Assembly: GCA_039029535.1 (NCBI GenBank)
Contig: JBCCFW010000002.1
Coordinates: 62,001 to 126,000 of the forward strand
Length of the DNA: 64,000 nt
Direction of reading: 5' to 3'
From: JBCCFW01 sp039029535
GTDB taxonomy: Bacteria; Acidobacteriota; JBCCFW01
The notes beneath the pieces are model-generated. The model was not told where the DNA came from, ran no database searches, and saw only the letters and a program-made list of their open reading frames with translations. The position numbers were made by a program, and so were the translations under genes. Shown one piece after another: positions 25,092-34,571 of this stretch. Every line of letters begins with the position of its first letter. The stretch's first letter is position 1.

Positions 25092-26753
25092 ATGTCGACG
25101 TGGAGGGAGTGGGTCCGTCGAGCCCTGGTCTCCGGATGCCTGGTGGTCGCGAGCGTGACGATCGGCCGAGCCCAGCCGGGCTGGGTGGCGGTCGCGCGTC
25201 TCATGCCGGAGGCCGAGGACTCGGAGTTCGGTCGAAGCGTCGCGCTGGACGGGGACACGCTGGTCGTCGAGCACGGCACGGGTCCCTACCGAGAGGGGTT
25301 GAGGATCTTCGAGCGGGATTCTTCCTCGGGGGAATGGCTGTCGAGCCGGAGCCTGGACGTCGGTACGAGTCCGATTGCGCTCGACGGTGACCGCCTGGTT
25401 CTCGGTGGGAGTGGCGTCTTCCACGTGCGCGAGCGGGACGCCGGTGGCAGTGACAACTGGGGCCTGGTCACCGAGGTACCGGTACCGGAGGTCGGTGGCT
25501 ACAACACCGATGTCGACGCCATCGACGTGAGTGGCGACCGCGTCGTCGTCGGCGTTCCTTCCGACGGTAACCCTTGGACGGAGTTCCCCGGTGCCGCCTT
25601 TGTCTTCGAGCGCCAGCCGGACGCATCCTGGGAGCTGCTTGCGGAGCTCACCATGGAGTGTGGGCTGTCCAATGGATTCTCGACTTGTTCGTTCGGTCGG
25701 CACGTTGCGATCGATGGGGAGCGACTCGTCGTGGGGGCCCCGGCTACCGACGACTGGGATGTACCAGACAGCGCGCTCTTCTTCCACGAAGCCGATGCCG
25801 GTGGCTCAGGAGCTTGGGGACGGACTCAGACCATCGTGGGAAGCACGGAGCGTCCCCTTGGGCTCGTGAGCCTGGAGCTCGAGGGAGACTTGGTCGTGGC
25901 GGGGTCCATCGAAGGGGAGGCTTCGTGGCCGTGGCAGGGTCGCGTGGAGCTCTTCGAGCACGACGGCAGTCGCTGGCTCCCCGAAGCCGTCTTGCATCCA
26001 CAGGAGCCCAACCCCGCCGACATGTTCGGATTCCAGGTGGCTCTCGACGGTCGCCGCGTGGTCGTCGCCAGCCGCAGGGACTTGTCCCTCACGGGCCGGC
26101 TCCACCTCTACGAAGAGGAGTCCGGAGAGTGGGTGTCGCGAGCACTTCTCACCACCACGCCGGAGCCCAGGCCCTGGCTCGCGTCGTACGGCTCCAGCAT
26201 GGCTGCTGATGGTGCGCGCTTGGTGATCACCTCCGACTTGGCCGACTGGACCGTCGATCTCAACGTCGTGCACGTCTTCGAGCGCCCCGAGGTCGACTGC
26301 ACGAACTCCCTCGACGACGACGAGGATGGTCGAGTGGATTGCTTCGATGCCGACTGTGCCTGGGAGCCCGGATGCGAGGGCAACGATCCTGACGGGGACG
26401 GACGTCCGAGCTCCGAGGACTGCGCGCCGGGTGATGCGACCGCCTGGGTGGCTCCGGACGAGGTCATGGGGCTGACCATCGCCCGTGGGCCGCGTCTCAC
26501 CTTGGAGTGGTCGCCCGTGACGCCGGCCGACGACTCGACGCTCTTCTACCAGGTGGCCGAGGGCGACCTGCTCGAGCTGGTCGACACGCCGCTCCGCATC
26601 GCGACCACCGTCGATGGAGCGTCGGCGCGAGCGTATCTCGACCGGACCGAAGGTCCCCGCGCCTACCTGGTGACGGCGCTCAACTCTTGCGGAGCCGAAC
26701 ACCTGAACTGGGGACGCGACAGTCGGGGAACCGACCGGAGCGTGGACCCTTGA
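25092..26753 (+). CDS. Secreted FG-GAP beta-propeller protein with C-terminal metal-binding motif
   Basis: 553 residues from an ATG at 25092 with an Ala/Val-rich signal peptide ending near GRAQ. About six FG-GAP blades of the type FGRSVALDGDTLVV, DVSGDRVVVGVPSD and FGFQVALDGRRVVVASRRD form an integrin-like propeller up to about residue 400. It is followed by CTNSLDDDEDGRVDCFDADC, a Cys/Asp calcium-binding-type motif, and a fibronectin-like C-terminal segment (TLEWSPVTPADDSTLFYQV). It is presumably exported to the envelope or outside. The propeller resembles the 39997 gene, and the Cys/Asp motif is shared with the 27527 gene. Ligand unknown. Confidence 0.82.
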   Translation: MSTWREWVRRALVSGCLVVASVTIGRAQPGWVAVARLMPEAEDSEFGRSVALDGDTLVVEHGTGPYREGLRIFERDSSSGEWLSSRSLDVGTSPIALDGDRLVLGGSGVFHVRERDAGGSDNWGLVTEVPVPEVGGYNTDVDAIDVSGDRVVVGVPSDGNPWTEFPGAAFVFERQPDASWELLAELTMECGLSNGFSTCSFGRHVAIDGERLVVGAPATDDWDVPDSALFFHEADAGGSGAWGRTQTIVGSTERPLGLVSLELEGDLVVAGSIEGEASWPWQGRVELFEHDGSRWLPEAVLHPQEPNPADMFGFQVALDGRRVVVASRRDLSLTGRLHLYEEESGEWVSRALLTTTPEPRPWLASYGSSMAADGARLVITSDLADWTVDLNVVHVFERPEVDCTNSLDDDEDGRVDCFDADCAWEPGCEGNDPDGDGRPSSEDCAPGDATAWVAPDEVMGLTIARGPRLTLEWSPVTPADDSTLFYQVAEGDLLELVDTPLRIATTVDGASARAYLDRTEGPRAYLVTALNSCGAEHLNWGRDSRGTDRSVDP

Positions 26754-26790
26754 TGTCCGCGCCGGCCGCGCTCGTGAGACTCTCGTCTCC

Positions 26791-27456
26791 GTGCATCGTC
26801 CTGCTCTCGACCGCCTGAGCTTCCTCCGCGGCTGGCTCAACCTCTACCTGCTCGACACGCCGGCGGGCCCCGTCCTCGTCGACGCCGGCACGCCGGGGAT
26901 GAGCGGTTGGATCGAGCGACGTCTCGTCGAGCGGGGTCTTCGGGTCAGCGACTTGGCCGGAGTGGTGTTGACGCACTTCCACGTTGATCACGCGGGTTGC
27001 GCAGCTTGGCTGAGCCGACGAGGAGTGCCGGTCCTGGCCCTGGCCGATGAGGTCCCCATCCTCGCCGGCACCGCGCCGCACCCCGGTTACGGCCGGGTCG
27101 GTGGTCGGCTGCTCCTCGCGCTGGAGCGTGCTGTCGTCCCGCCGGTACCGCTGCCCGGCGTCCGGGCTCTTCAAGCCGGCGATCGGCTGTTCGACGGTGA
27201 CTGGACCGTCGTGTCGGCTCCCGGACACACGCCGGGCAGCCTGGCGCTCTTCCAGGAGACGACCGGCGATCTCCTCTCCGGCGACACCTTGGTCAGCGAC
27301 TTCGACTGGCCCCGCGGTCCGCACCCGCTGTTCTCGTCCGACGTCGACGGGGGGCGAGCCAGCGCACGCCGCCTGCTCGAGCTGGAGCCCCGGGTGGTCT
27401 GGCCCGCCCACGGTCGACCGCTGCCGCCCGATGCCTGGGGGCGTCTCCTGCGCTGA
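26791..27456 (+). CDS. Metallo-beta-lactamase-fold hydrolase
   Basis: 221 residues from a GTG at 26791. The metal-binding set is complete: THFHVDHAG (His62, His64, Asp66, His67), His146 in APGHTPGS, Asp165 in LSGDTLVSD, and His207 in PAHGRP. There is no signal peptide, so it is cytoplasmic. The family includes glyoxalase II-like thioesterases, lactonases and other hydrolases, and the sequence alone does not choose between them. It lies 37 nt after the FG-GAP gene. Confidence 0.85.
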   Translation: MHRPALDRLSFLRGWLNLYLLDTPAGPVLVDAGTPGMSGWIERRLVERGLRVSDLAGVVLTHFHVDHAGCAAWLSRRGVPVLALADEVPILAGTAPHPGYGRVGGRLLLALERAVVPPVPLPGVRALQAGDRLFDGDWTVVSAPGHTPGSLALFQETTGDLLSGDTLVSDFDWPRGPHPLFSSDVDGGRASARRLLELEPRVVWPAHGRPLPPDAWGRLLR

Positions 27457-27470
27457 AGGGGCTGCGCGGT

Positions 27471-27500
27471 CCCCGGAGCTGTCCGGCCCGGGGTCCGGGG
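27471..27500 (+). terminator. Hairpin after the MBL-fold gene (possible terminator)
   Basis: CCCCGGA at 27471-27477 is perfectly complementary to TCCGGGG at 27494-27500, with a GC-rich loop that can pair further. CGTAAGCTCTTTTC follows, so the T-run is 6-7 nt away rather than immediate. It lies 14 nt after the MBL stop and ahead of the VCBS gene's AAGGAG site, so it could instead be a 5' UTR structure of that gene. Confidence 0.45.
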
Positions 27501-27526
27501 CGTAAGCTCTTTTCAAGGAGATACCG

Positions 27527-29884
27527 ATGCTGCGTGCCCTGGTGAGCCGGTCCTGGCTCGTCCTGCTGCTGGCCCTCGCCACGCCCGGCGCCCGAGCGCA
27601 GGAGACGTGCGACGACTGCGTGGACGACGACGGCGACGGGCTCATCGACTGCTACGACCCCGAGTGCCACGACGATCCGGTCTGCGCGACGTCGTTCGTC
27701 AACTCGGGCACGCCGACCGTCGACTGCGATCCCCGGACCCTCGTGCTCGAGGAGATCTGGCGGGTCGCGGGCTCGTCGTTCTCGTCCTTCCTCGTCGGTG
27801 ACATCGACGCCGACGGCGAGACCGAGGTCATCGCCGAGCACAGCTCCTACGCCATCCGTGATGGTCGCACCGGGATGCTCGAGCTCCCCGAGCCGCCTTT
27901 CGACCAGACGATCAGCGCCTCCTACACGATGGGGGACGTCGACCTCGACGGAACCGTGGAGATCTTCGACGCCGACCACAACTTCGGCGTGAGCTCGGTC
28001 GCGCGCTACGAGCACGACACCTCGGTCACCTTCTTCCGACTCGATCCGGCTCCGTCCCTGCGCACGGGCTCCTCGCCGGTGAGCATGGCCGACGTCGATC
28101 ACGACGGCACGGCCGAGCTCGTCCAGCTCGGGACCATCCTCGACACGACCAACGGCACCTTGCTCGTCGACGTCCGCGACGAGTTCCTCACCGGCACCCT
28201 GCCGCGCACCCTCATCACCGTCGCCGCCGACTTCCTGCCGGACTCGGCCTGCGCGCTCTGCGAGGGGCTCGAAATCTCGAGCGGGCACCGTGTCTGGGCG
28301 GTCGACCACCTCACCGGCACGAGCGAGCTGGTGGCCGAGCTCCCGGGTGAGCCGGGGCCCTTCGGCGTGGTCGACTGGAACGGCGACCAGGAGCTCGACA
28401 TCGTCCTCGTGCGGGTCGGCTCGCCGGGTGAGGTCGTCGTCTGGGATCCCCGGACTCAGGCGCCGCTCTCACCGGTCTACACGCCGGCGGCCGACGACAA
28501 GATGGAGAACACCCCGGTCGTCGCCGACCTCGACGGGGACGGCGAGCTCGAGATCGCCGTCGTCGTCCAGGACCGCGGCCCCGCGACCGGTCGCTTCGTG
28601 CGCGTGCTCGATCACGATCTCACCGTGTTGCGTGACCTCGTGACCACCGAGAACTCCGACTGGAGCTCGGTCATGGCCCACGACTTCGACGCCGACGGCG
28701 TGCCGGAGATCGTCCACCGCGGCTCGCTCTTCCTGCGGATCTTCAGCGCGCTCACCGGCGCGACGCTCGCCGAGGTCGAGTGCCTGTCTGGAACGACGCT
28801 CTTCGAGCGCAACGTCATCGCCGACGTCAACGACGATGGCCAGGCGGACATCCTCGCCGGCTGCGGGAGCGAGGTCGTGGCCTGGACCGTGCGTGATGCG
28901 CCGCCAGCGCGGCGGGTGCACAACCAGTTCGCGTACTTCAACGTCCACGTGAACGACGACCTCACCATCCCGTGCCGTCAGCAACCGCATGGCGTTGCCG
29001 GGCTCGCCCCGTCGCTGAACTCCTTCCTCCAGCAGAGCACGCTCCTCACCGGCGGCCGCGAGGTGACCGACTACTGCGACTGCGTCGATCCGGTCACCGC
29101 CGTCATCGTGCCCCCCGACTCGAGCTGCGACGGCCTGCCCGTGCTCCTCGACGCGACCAGCACGACCGGCTGCACGGAGACCCCGACCTACCGCTGGTTC
29201 GACGAGGACGGCACCTTGGTCTGCGACTGGTCGGACTCGCCGCTCTGTCTGGCCATCGCGGGAGGGCGCTACACGGTCGAGGTCGCCTGCGGAATGGACG
29301 AGACCTGCTGGTCGTCGGCCAACACGGCGGTGTCGTTCCTGTCTCCCGAGGTCGACGCGGGTCCCGACGTCGCGACCTGCCCGGGTGAAGAGGTCGTGCT
29401 CACGGGGAGCGTGATCGCCGACTGCCCGGACCCGCAGTACGAGTGGCGCGACGCGGCGGGGGTCGTGCGGGCGCGAGGGCCCGATCCTTCCGTCACGCTC
29501 ACCCCGACGTCGGCCCGGACCTACACGCTCAGCGTGACCTGCGGGAGCTGTGAGGTGCTCGACACCGTCCGGGTCGACCTGGCCAACCCCGACCTGGACG
29601 AGGCCTTCGGCGCCAACCTGCGCGCGACGGACGGCACCGCCGACACGGTGAGCTTCCAGTGGTGTGCGGCCCGGCCATCGATGGTGGGCGAGCACGTCCA
29701 CGTCTACCGCTCGGAGGTGAAGTCGGGTCCGTTCCGCCTGGTGGCGCCGACGGGGATCCCGCACGAAGACCTCGACTGCAACTGGACGGACGTCGACGCG
29801 GCTGCACCGCTGCTGTTCTACGACGTCCGTCGCGCCAACTGCCTGGAGGAAGTCAGCCGCTCGCCCTGGCGCGGCCTGCCCTGA
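27527..29884 (+). CDS. Large secreted VCBS/FG-GAP repeat protein with N-terminal Cys/Asp metal-binding motif
   Basis: 785 residues from an ATG at 27527 with AAGGAG upstream. The signal peptide ends at GARAQ. CDDCVDDDGDGLIDCYDPEC follows directly, a calcium-binding-type motif. The middle carries propeller blades (GDIDADGETEVIAE, ADLDGDGELEIAVVV, ADVNDDGQADILAGCG). The C-terminal third has Cys-rich PKD/Ig-like segments (TYRWFDEDGTLVCDW; YEWRDAAGVVRARG) and a fibronectin-like end. It is exported and probably disulfide-stabilised. Ligand unknown. Its stop overlaps the start of the DUF4937-like gene as TGATG. Confidence 0.82.
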   Translation: MLRALVSRSWLVLLLALATPGARAQETCDDCVDDDGDGLIDCYDPECHDDPVCATSFVNSGTPTVDCDPRTLVLEEIWRVAGSSFSSFLVGDIDADGETEVIAEHSSYAIRDGRTGMLELPEPPFDQTISASYTMGDVDLDGTVEIFDADHNFGVSSVARYEHDTSVTFFRLDPAPSLRTGSSPVSMADVDHDGTAELVQLGTILDTTNGTLLVDVRDEFLTGTLPRTLITVAADFLPDSACALCEGLEISSGHRVWAVDHLTGTSELVAELPGEPGPFGVVDWNGDQELDIVLVRVGSPGEVVVWDPRTQAPLSPVYTPAADDKMENTPVVADLDGDGELEIAVVVQDRGPATGRFVRVLDHDLTVLRDLVTTENSDWSSVMAHDFDADGVPEIVHRGSLFLRIFSALTGATLAEVECLSGTTLFERNVIADVNDDGQADILAGCGSEVVAWTVRDAPPARRVHNQFAYFNVHVNDDLTIPCRQQPHGVAGLAPSLNSFLQQSTLLTGGREVTDYCDCVDPVTAVIVPPDSSCDGLPVLLDATSTTGCTETPTYRWFDEDGTLVCDWSDSPLCLAIAGGRYTVEVACGMDETCWSSANTAVSFLSPEVDAGPDVATCPGEEVVLTGSVIADCPDPQYEWRDAAGVVRARGPDPSVTLTPTSARTYTLSVTCGSCEVLDTVRVDLANPDLDEAFGANLRATDGTADTVSFQWCAARPSMVGEHVHVYRSEVKSGPFRLVAPTGIPHEDLDCNWTDVDAAAPLLFYDVRRANCLEEVSRSPWRGLP

Positions 29885-30414
29885 TGCTGGCCAAGCTCAT
29901 CCGCTGTGGCGTGGACGCCGCTGAGCGCGAGCGCTTTGCCCGGGCTCAGGCGGCCTGGTCGGAGCTGACCGGCCACGACGGCCTGCTCGTGCAGGTGGGG
30001 GGCTGGACCGACGACGGCACCGAGGCGCTCGTCATCGCGCTCTGGCGGGACGTGAAGAGCCACGAGCGCTTCCTGGCCGACGAGCACGATCGCATCGTCG
30101 CTGCTTCGGGCCAGGACGCGACCTACCGCTCGATCGACGTCCAGCTCGTCGCGGACGTCGGCATCGTGCTGGGGGAGGAGAACGACCCCGTCGCAGCCTT
30201 CGCCGAGGCGGCCCGCTTCTGTGTCTCGACCGCTCCCGGTGCGCTCACCCGTGGCGACTGGCGCTCGCCGGGCATGAGGATGACGCTCATCGGCGGCTCG
30301 GTGGACGCGCCCTGGATCGGCTCGGCCTGGTCGGCGGAGCCGCCCGACGACGTCGGCACCTCGGTGCGGCCGGAGCCCGAGTGGATCGTCGTGGGCAGCG
30401 GCCCTCCGCGATGA
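29884..30414 (+). CDS. DUF4937-like (YdbC-type) alpha/beta-barrel protein
   Basis: 176 residues from an ATG at 29884 overlapping the previous stop by one base. It opens MLAKLIRCGVDAAERERFARAQAAW and continues with LLVQVGGWTDD, ALVIALWRDVKSHERFLADEHD, the pattern of DUF4937/YdbC proteins, which have a ferredoxin-like dimeric barrel as in antibiotic-biosynthesis monooxygenases. The C-terminal 80 residues extend beyond that barrel and are unassigned. No catalytic residues can be named. It is translationally coupled on both sides (TGATG upstream, ATGA downstream). Confidence 0.65.
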   Translation: MLAKLIRCGVDAAERERFARAQAAWSELTGHDGLLVQVGGWTDDGTEALVIALWRDVKSHERFLADEHDRIVAASGQDATYRSIDVQLVADVGIVLGEENDPVAAFAEAARFCVSTAPGALTRGDWRSPGMRMTLIGGSVDAPWIGSAWSAEPPDDVGTSVRPEPEWIVVGSGPPR

Positions 30415-31019
30415 TGGCGAGCTATCGGACTCTCGCCGCCGAGCACCGGCACGAGATCGACAAGATCAAGGGCTCGCGCTTTCTCGCGACGGTGGGGCCG
30501 GCCAGCAACGAAGAGGAGGCGCTGGAGCTGCTCGGTCGGGTGCGTCGCGAGCTGCACGACGCGCGGCATCACTGCTCGGCCTGGCGCTTCGGGCTCACTG
30601 GTCGCGACTTCCGCAGCTCCGACGACGGGGAGCCCTCGGGCTCGGCGGGCAAGCCCATCCTCGCCGCCATCGACGGACGTGAGCTCGTCGACGTGGTGGT
30701 CGTCGTCACCCGCTGGTTCGGTGGGACGAAGCTCGGCGTGGGCGGCCTGGTCCGCGCCTACGGAGCGGCGGCGGCCGAGGCTCTCGATCGTGCGACCATC
30801 GAGACGGTCACCCTCAAGCGACGCTTCGTCTTCGAGCATCCCTACGATTGCTCCGGAGCCGTGCAGGGCGTGCTCACCGAGCGAGGCGTGGTGCCCGTCG
30901 ACTCGGACTACGGCGAGACCGTGAAGCTGAAGCTGGCCCTGCCGCTGGCCGACTGCGACGGCGTGCTCGGTGACCTCGTCGAGCGCACGGCGGGGCGGGG
31001 AGTGGTCACCGAGGAGTGA
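30411..31019 (+). CDS. IMPACT/YigZ-family protein
   Basis: 202 residues from an ATG at 30411 (ATGA overlap with the preceding stop; a second ATG follows immediately). The N-terminal half contains SRFLATVGP, DARHHCSAWRFG and SDDGEPSGSAGKP, then VVTRWFGGTKLGVGGLVRAYG, the hallmark of the UPF0029/IMPACT family. The C-terminal half has the ferredoxin-like DUF1949 shape. In yeast and mammals IMPACT-type proteins affect translational control via GCN1; the role of bacterial YigZ is unclear. It is the last gene of the plus-strand run and converges with the spermidine-synthase-like gene. Confidence 0.88.
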   Translation: MMASYRTLAAEHRHEIDKIKGSRFLATVGPASNEEEALELLGRVRRELHDARHHCSAWRFGLTGRDFRSSDDGEPSGSAGKPILAAIDGRELVDVVVVVTRWFGGTKLGVGGLVRAYGAAAAEALDRATIETVTLKRRFVFEHPYDCSGAVQGVLTERGVVPVDSDYGETVKLKLALPLADCDGVLGDLVERTAGRGVVTEE

Positions 31020-31034
31020 GCCGGTCGTCGCTTC

Positions 31035-34000
31035 TCACAGGCCCTTGAACGCCTGGAGCACGTGGAGGTTGGCTCGGACCGACTCTCCGTAGCCGAGCAC
31101 GTTGCCCTTCGGAGTGCTGTACTCGAGGAAGAGGTTGTCGTCGGTCGAGACGAGCGCTCCCAGCGGCGCGGCGTCCTCGGCGACCTGGAGGAAGGTGTCG
31201 ACTCCCGTGGGGCTCAGCAGTCGGGCCTCGAGCAGCTCGTCGGGCTTCCCGTGCAGTCGTTCGAGAAGCTCGAGCAGCTCGTCGCCCCCGGTGGCCAGCC
31301 GGCGTGGGTCCGGCTCGCTGCAATCGCGGCACGCGACGATCATCCCCTGACCGCCGAAGCCGTAGAGCCAGACCTTCGGGAACACGGCGCGGACGCTGGC
31401 CAGGGCGGTGACCACGTCTTGCTGGGTGAGGTGATGGAGCTGCAGCCACTGCTGCAAGACGCCCTTCTCCGTCAGCTTCGAGTCGACGAGCTCGTAGAAC
31501 TCGCGGTTGTAGAGCGAGCCCGCCCCCGCGAACCAGATCGAGGTCAGCTCGATGGTGACCAGGTCGTACTGATGCTCGCTCACCAGGAGCAGGTTGCGAC
31601 CATCGGCCACGCGCGCGATCACGCCGGGGCGGTCCAGCACCTCTCCGTTGACGTGGCCGAAGTGCTCGTGGGCGAGGTCGAGGATGTCCCGTGAGAGCTC
31701 GGCGATCTCCGTCGTCTGGAAGCCGGCGGTCTGCACGATGCGAGCCGTCACGCCCGTGCCGAAGCCGATGACCAGCGCCCGCTCGCGACCCTCGGCATGC
31801 ACCAGCGGCAGGACGGCGAAGCCGACCTGCGCCGCCATCTCGTTGCTGTCGTCGCCCTGGAACTTGCCGTTGGTCCACAGGGTGTGCCGTGGCGTCCCGT
31901 CCGCGGTGGTCGTTCTCGTCACCGTCGTCAGGCCACCGTCGAGGCTCTCGGCATGGTCGATGACCGGAAGACGTCGTGGTGCGTTGAAGTAGACGTTGGT
32001 GCCGGAGGCCAGCCCGCTGAGGTCGAAGGTCCTCCACTGCGCTGGCGCGAGGAGCAGGGCCAGCACGACCACGGTCACGCCAATGGGAAGCCGTGGGACG
32101 TCGTCGAGCCGCGCGAGCACCACCAGCGCGACGACCAGCGCGACCCCTGCGAGCAGCAGCAGGCTCGGCAAGGAGCCCAGCGTGTTCAGGAGAACGAAGC
32201 CACCGAGGAAGGCACCGAGGATGTTGCCCACGGTGTTCAGCCCGGCCGCCAGCCCCAGGGCGCGCAGCTTCGAGCCCGGCCAGCCTCGGCCGACGCAAGC
32301 CATGGCCATCGGATAGGCCGCGCCGATGCACGCCGCCGGTGGGAGCAAGGCCGCGCAGCACGCGAGGAAGCGCACGAGCTCGCGCTCACCGAAGCCGGTC
32401 ATCAGGGGATGGCCGGCGAAGCTTCCGAAGTAGTCGGGGATGCCGTCCCAGAGATGCACGCCGAGGAGCACCGTCAGCGCGAGACCGAGCTCGGCCAGGA
32501 GGAGACCGCGCAAGGGGCCCACCGCCGCCAGGAGACGACGTCCACCAGACGCTCCCAGGCCGAGCCCGACCATGAAGCAGCTCAACATGAGGCCGAAGGC
32601 GTGGACGCTCGTGCCGACCACCACGGCCAGCAGGTGGATGGCGACGACCTCGAGCGCCAGGCTCACGACGCCGCCCAGACCGAGGATGAGCAGTCCGAGC
32701 CGACCGAGCGCGGGATCGGCGGTCTCGACGTCGTCGGCAGTCTCGGGCTCGTCCGAAGCGTCGCTCTCGGCCGACTCGACCGACGTCCCTTGCGCCAGTC
32801 GGTAGGCGAGGATGGCCGCCAGCAGGTTGAGCACCACCGCCAGCCAGGTCGCGTCACGCACGCCGAGAGCGGGCAGCAGGAAGTAGCCGGTGGCGAAGGC
32901 CCCCGTGGCGGCGCCCAGGGTGTTGGCCGCATACAACAGGCCGACCACCGGCCCGAGCCCGCCGCTCGCCGTGTCGCGTGACAGCAGCTCCGCGCTCATG
33001 AGAGGGAGCGTCATCCCCATGAGCACGGTGGGAGGGAGGAGGACGAGACAGCCGAGCAGCACTTGCAGCGCCACGGTCCAGCCGCTGCCCGGCTCAGCAC
33101 CCGAGGCGAGCTGCACGTAAAGCAGTCGCACGAGGCCCATGACCAGCGGTGAGAGCAGGCACCAGGCGGCGATCAGGCCTTCGCAGCCGGCGTAGGCGAG
33201 CAGGCCCGAGAGCGGACGTCGTGCGGCCAGTCGGCCACCGAGCCAGGAGCCGAGGGCGATCCCGCCCATGTAGGTCGCGAGCACCGTGGTCGACGCGGTC
33301 GCCGAGCTGCCGAAGAGCGTCGCCAATGACTTGCCGAAGACGACCTCGTAGACCAGCGCCGCGAAGCCCGACAGGAAGAACAGCAGAGCCGGCACGAGCG
33401 CGCGGTGCCAGCGGCTCGGCTCGGTCGGGTCGGTGCTCGAGTCCGCTTCGTCTTCGTCGCCCTTCCAGTCGCCTCGCTGAAGCAGCACGACGACGACCGC
33501 GGCCAGAGCCAGGGCGATCAGCCAACGCCACTGCGTCCACGACGCAGGGACGAGCACGCCGCTGGCCAGCGTGAGCCGCCACCCGAGCAGGAGCCCGACG
33601 GCGAGCAGCCGGGAGCGCCAGGTCGGCCAGGGCGCCGCGAGGGGGCCCGTTGCGAAGGAGCACCCGAGCCAGGCCAGCGGGAGCGCGCCGAGCAGACCCG
33701 TCGCCCAGGTGGCCCCTGCGAGCAACGAGCCGAGGGCCACCAGCGCGACGCCTGACCAAGCCAGGTAACGCTGGAGGAGAGACGTCCGCGGGACCGTGAA
33801 CGAGACGAGCAGCGCCCACGCGAAGGGGACCGACAGCAGCGCGCAGCGAGACAGCAGGGGAGGCAGGCGGTCAGGCCAGCCGCCCGCCTGTCCGATCACG
33901 CCGAGGGGACCGACCGCCGGCGTCACGAGCAGCAGCAGCAGGCCGGCGCCGCCGACCCAGAGCGCTGCGGGGAGCAGCGCGAAGCCCGGCGCTGGCTCGT

Positions 34001-34490
34001 CGCGACGACGCTCGCGCAGCACCAGGAGCCCGAGCAGCAGTACCCAGCCCAGCAGCTCGAGCCCGCTGGCGGCGAGGGAGCCGTGGCCCTGCTGCGCGAG
34101 ACGCTGACTCGGCGAGCCGACGGCCGACTCGAGAGCCGCCACCATGGGGTCGAGCGTGACCGGTCGCAGGGCGGCGGTGAGGTGACCTGCCCAGCTCGCC
34201 AGCAACACCAGCGCGACCGGAGCGAGAAGGAGTTCGAGTCGCCTGCGCCCAGCCCAGGCGAGCCCCAGAGTCACGAGCAGGGCGAGGAGGAGCCGTGGGT
34301 CGACGGCGATGAGCCGGTCGAGGAAGAGACGGAGGGGGCCGGGTGCGACGCCAGTGAGGGCGAGGAGCTCGGCCAGCACGAGAGCACCGACCAGCAGGCC
34401 CGAGCACGGCGTCCAGGCGACGATCCGGGCGGGGAGCGTCTCCGCCTGGCGCGCGCTGGTGGGTTCGGGACCGGGCGTCGACTCGCTCAC
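31035..34490 (-). CDS. Giant multi-pass membrane protein with C-terminal spermidine-synthase-like domain
   Basis: About 1151 residues from a GTG at 34490. An ATG at 34562 adds 24 residues that look non-coding and would nearly abut the divergent sulfatase start. Roughly twenty hydrophobic helices run to about residue 830. They include an MFS-like block with GFAALVYEVVFGK, the usual mark of fused MFS/spermidine synthases. The soluble C-terminus has a Rossmann methyltransferase-type fold (ALVIGFGTGVTARIVQTAGF). The canonical aminopropyltransferase Asp region is replaced by YDLVTIELTSIWFAGAGSLYNREFY, so true spermidine synthesis is doubtful. The membrane part is extended by an extra N-terminal module of about ten helices. 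Biological role unknown. Confidence 0.8.
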   Translation of the reverse strand: MSESTPGPEPTSARQAETLPARIVAWTPCSGLLVGALVLAELLALTGVAPGPLRLFLDRLIAVDPRLLLALLVTLGLAWAGRRRLELLLAPVALVLLASWAGHLTAALRPVTLDPMVAALESAVGSPSQRLAQQGHGSLAASGLELLGWVLLLGLLVLRERRRDEPAPGFALLPAALWVGGAGLLLLLVTPAVGPLGVIGQAGGWPDRLPPLLSRCALLSVPFAWALLVSFTVPRTSLLQRYLAWSGVALVALGSLLAGATWATGLLGALPLAWLGCSFATGPLAAPWPTWRSRLLAVGLLLGWRLTLASGVLVPASWTQWRWLIALALAAVVVVLLQRGDWKGDEDEADSSTDPTEPSRWHRALVPALLFFLSGFAALVYEVVFGKSLATLFGSSATASTTVLATYMGGIALGSWLGGRLAARRPLSGLLAYAGCEGLIAAWCLLSPLVMGLVRLLYVQLASGAEPGSGWTVALQVLLGCLVLLPPTVLMGMTLPLMSAELLSRDTASGGLGPVVGLLYAANTLGAATGAFATGYFLLPALGVRDATWLAVVLNLLAAILAYRLAQGTSVESAESDASDEPETADDVETADPALGRLGLLILGLGGVVSLALEVVAIHLLAVVVGTSVHAFGLMLSCFMVGLGLGASGGRRLLAAVGPLRGLLLAELGLALTVLLGVHLWDGIPDYFGSFAGHPLMTGFGERELVRFLACCAALLPPAACIGAAYPMAMACVGRGWPGSKLRALGLAAGLNTVGNILGAFLGGFVLLNTLGSLPSLLLLAGVALVVALVVLARLDDVPRLPIGVTVVVLALLLAPAQWRTFDLSGLASGTNVYFNAPRRLPVIDHAESLDGGLTTVTRTTTADGTPRHTLWTNGKFQGDDSNEMAAQVGFAVLPLVHAEGRERALVIGFGTGVTARIVQTAGFQTTEIAELSRDILDLAHEHFGHVNGEVLDRPGVIARVADGRNLLLVSEHQYDLVTIELTSIWFAGAGSLYNREFYELVDSKLTEKGVLQQWLQLHHLTQQDVVTALASVRAVFPKVWLYGFGGQGMIVACRDCSEPDPRRLATGGDELLELLERLHGKPDELLEARLLSPTGVDTFLQVAEDAAPLGALVSTDDNLFLEYSTPKGNVLGYGESVRANLHVLQAFKGL

Positions 34491-34571
34491 CCCGGCATCA
34501 TGCCCCTCGCGTCGATCCGGTGGCAACGCGGCGCCTGGTCCCACCGAGTGCGCTCGTGCCATGCTCGACTC